Made by a program: the position numbers and the translations under genes. The notes beneath the pieces are model-generated. The model ran no database searches. It had not been told where the DNA came from and saw only the letters and a program-made list of their open reading frames with translations. From positions 1 through 7,056 of the forward strand of contig JAFEGS010000631.1 of the NCBI GenBank assembly GCA_018239705.1: a DNA stretch of 7,056 nucleotides. The letters run 5' to 3'. The stretch comes from Verrucomicrobiota bacterium. Its GTDB lineage: Bacteria; Chlamydiota; Chlamydiia; Chlamydiales; FEN-1388. Position 1 is the first letter of the stretch; each line of letters begins with the position of its first letter. This document shows positions 4,893 through 7,056 of the stretch, one piece after another.

Positions 4893-7056
4893 TTATTGGC
4901 ACGACTCACATGTAGGGTCGGCTAAAGAACAGGCCTTCACAGTAGGTTGCTGCATCTCCTGCGTCTTTCGCTTGATATCAAGACTTGCATCTTCGATATC
5001 GGTCACCGACTTGTTTTTGAGGTAGTAGGTTGTCTTTAGACCCATCTTCCACGATGTTAAGTACGTCTTTGAAATTTGCTTCTCATCGGGCTTATCCAGG
5101 AAGAGGTTCAATGACTGCGCCTGGTCGATCCACTTCTGGCGCACAGCCGCCTGTTTGAGGAGCCAATCAGGAGCTATTTTGAAAGCTGTCTTGAACTGGC
5201 ACTTCACGTGGGCAGGGATGGAGGTCATCTCATCGAGCTCGCCTTTATGGTACTTCAGATCTTCCAGCATCTCTTTTGACCAGAGGCCAAGTCTCTTCAG
5301 GCACTGCACAAGCAGCGGCGTGATGCTCACAAACTCTCCGGAGAGGTTTGATTTGCTGTAGATGTGGCGATAGTCGGGCTCTATACAGGCTGAGTTTCCA
5401 AAAATGTTTGAGATTGTAGCTGTTGGGGCGATAGCAAGCACATTGGAGTTTCTCATCCCATGCTTCTTGATACGCGCTCTGAGCTCATCCCACGGCATGT
5501 GGCTGTTGCGATTGACATCGATGACCACGCCGCGCTCTTTTTCCAGTAGCTCCAGCGTGTCGAGCGGCATCAGGCCGCGATCCCACTTAGAGCCCTTGAA
5601 TGAAGAGTAGGCGCCGCGCTCTTTTGCCAAGAGGCAGGAGGCGTTGTAGGCGTGCCAGGCGATAAATTCCATGATCTCGTCGGCAAAGGTAACAGCCTCT
5701 TCCGACTCAAAGGGCATCCCTCTCATGTGGAGGGCATCTTGCCATCCCATAAGCCCAAGACCGATGGGGCGGTGCCTCATGTTGGCTGTCTCTGCCGGTA
5801 TTGTGGGATAGAAGTTAATATCTATCACGTTGTCGAGCATGCGGACAGCGACCTGGATTGTCCGAGCAAGATCGTCCTTATCAACGGTGCCATCTGCCCT
5901 GATAAAGGCTGCAAGGTTGAGAGAGCCGAGGTTGCAGACAAAATGCTCCTCGTCTGAGTCATTGAGGATAATTTCGGTGCAGAGGTTTGAATTGTGCACC
6001 ACGCCGCAATGATCCTGTGGAGAGCGGATGTTCGAAGGGTCTTTGAAGGTGATCCAGGGGTGGCCGGTCTCAAAGAGGGCGCTGATCATCTTCTTCCAAA
6101 GGACCGGCGCTCGCACCTTTTTACTCCAGATTTTACCCTCTTCTGCCATCTGTTCGTAGCGCTCATAGGCGGCCTGGAACTTCTGTCCATAGAGCTCATG
6201 AAGGTCGGGGACTTCGCTCGCGCGAAAGAGCGTCCAGTCCTGCCCTCTGATAGCGCGCATGATGAAGAGGTCGGGGATCCAGTTTGCCGTGTGCATGTCG
6301 TGGGTACGACGGCGGTCATCGCCCGTGTTCTTCCTCAGCTCTAAAAATTCTTCTATATCATTGTGCCAGGTCTCGAGGTATGCGCAGACAACGCCGCGTC
6401 GCTTTCCGCCCTGGTTAACAGCAATGGCCGTATCGTTGAGGATCTTCAGGAAGGGGATGATGCCCTGGCTCTCTCCGTTGGTTCCCTTGATGTGGGAGCC
6501 CATGCCGCGCACGGAGGTAAAGTCAACGCCAAGCCCGCCTGCATACTTTGAGAGGAAGGCGCAGTTCATGAAGGTGCCAAAGATACCGCTTGGGTAGGAG
6601 CGGCCCTTGTCATCGAACTTTACAGAGCCAATCTCATCGCCTGTGGTAAGACCGTAGCAGGAGGAGAGCTGTGGCCTCACTGTGCCAGAGTTAAAGAGAG
6701 TAGGCGTACCTGAGCAGAACTTCTTACTTGTGTAGGTGCTGTAATAGGTTATCGCTGCCTCTTCTTTCTCCTTTTCATTGTAGGAGAGGCCCATAGCCAC
6801 GCGCATCCAGAGAAACTGTGGAACTTCGATACGGCGCTTACTCTTCTTATCGAGGATGAGCACAGTTGGCTGAAGCGACTCTTCACGCTCGTGTAGAAGG
6901 TAGCGGTCGTAGAGCGTCATGATGCCTAAAAAGTCAAACTTCAGGTCTGCCATCGGGTTGATTTTCTGGCTGATGGCTTTGAGGTTAAACTTTTTGAGGT
7001 CAGTACTTAACAGACCAATGCTGATGCCGTGGTCGATGTACTTCTCAAAGCTCTCC
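4893..7056 (-). CDS. nrdA: Ribonucleoside-diphosphate reductase, class I alpha subunit (5' end outside window)
   Basis: The frame is open from the window edge to TAA at 4893-4895, showing 720 residues. The methionine at 6951-6953 is internal: 34 in-frame residues upstream (ESFEKYIDHGISIG and onward) match the NrdA core before 'D..F.yLG...LYDRYL'. The enzyme reduces ribonucleoside diphosphates to deoxy forms using a radical supplied by NrdB. Numbered from that methionine, the key residues are present: C99 (SSC) and C340 (VCNLGSLNL) as the redox pair, N323/C325/E327 in NSNLCTEI, Y643-Y644 for radical transfer, and the tail CESCQ (C682, C685) for thioredoxin-type reduction. The N-terminal ATP-cone region, which sets allosteric control and is extended in Chlamydia, lies outside. 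The gene leads an apparent operon with the SDR-like and hydrolase genes; nrdB does not follow directly. The identification is firm. Confidence 0.97.
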   Translation of the reverse strand, partial: ESFEKYIDHGISIGLLSTDLKKFNLKAISQKINPMADLKFDFLGIMTLYDRYLLHEREESLQPTVLILDKKSKRRIEVPQFLWMRVAMGLSYNEKEKEEAAITYYSTYTSKKFCSGTPTLFNSGTVRPQLSSCYGLTTGDEIGSVKFDDKGRSYPSGIFGTFMNCAFLSKYAGGLGVDFTSVRGMGSHIKGTNGESQGIIPFLKILNDTAIAVNQGGKRRGVVCAYLETWHNDIEEFLELRKNTGDDRRRTHDMHTANWIPDLFIMRAIRGQDWTLFRASEVPDLHELYGQKFQAAYERYEQMAEEGKIWSKKVRAPVLWKKMISALFETGHPWITFKDPSNIRSPQDHCGVVHNSNLCTEIILNDSDEEHFVCNLGSLNLAAFIRADGTVDKDDLARTIQVAVRMLDNVIDINFYPTIPAETANMRHRPIGLGLMGWQDALHMRGMPFESEEAVTFADEIMEFIAWHAYNASCLLAKERGAYSSFKGSKWDRGLMPLDTLELLEKERGVVIDVNRNSHMPWDELRARIKKHGMRNSNVLAIAPTATISNIFGNSACIEPDYRHIYSKSNLSGEFVSITPLLVQCLKRLGLWSKEMLEDLKYHKGELDEMTSIPAHVKCQFKTAFKIAPDWLLKQAAVRQKWIDQAQSLNLFLDKPDEKQISKTYLTSWKMGLKTTYYLKNKSVTDIEDASLDIKRKTQEMQQPTVKACSLADPTCESCQ

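Noticed and set aside
4893..6953. nrdA as a complete 686-residue gene starting at ATG 6953
   Set aside because: The same frame stays open to the window edge and its translation matches the NrdA core, so that methionine is internal and the gene is cut by the window.

Overview
The window suggests a chlamydia-related bacterium (Chlamydiota, probably an environmental lineage). This is an inference from gene content: a large class I ribonucleotide reductase, an alpha/beta hydrolase resembling the chlamydial CHLPS/DUF818 proteins, a Fic protein and an unusual PP2C-like phosphatase. No rRNA or other marker is present to confirm it.

Layout. At the left edge (1-294, +) is the C-terminal end of a Fic-family protein, with its winged-helix tail. 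It converges, across 44 bases, on a 690-residue PP2C-like phosphatase (339-2411, -). This phosphatase starts at GTG behind a perfect AGGAGG site. Its PP2C core appears to be split by a helical insertion of about 240 residues. The stretch 2412-2828 has no credible gene. It holds a possible promoter for the phosphatase, a nested set of short inverted repeats (2483-2576), and one very large hairpin (2628-2830) built from 9-base units, with 51-bp perfectly complementary arms.

The right part (2829-7056, all -) reads as one transcription unit. In order of transcription it contains nrdA (its 5' end lies beyond the window), an exported GDP-L-fucose-synthase-like protein that starts one base after the nrdA stop, and the alpha/beta hydrolase eight bases further on. 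The large hairpin begins at the hydrolase stop codon and ends in a run of six T on the transcribed-sense strand, so it may terminate this operon.

How the parts relate. NrdA makes deoxyribonucleotides for DNA synthesis. The two downstream genes have no obvious link to that pathway and look lineage-specific. Sampled composition differs on the two sides of the hairpin: roughly 40% GC and very uneven to the left, about 50% or more to the right. The left Fic/PP2C part may therefore be accessory DNA abutting a more stable block.
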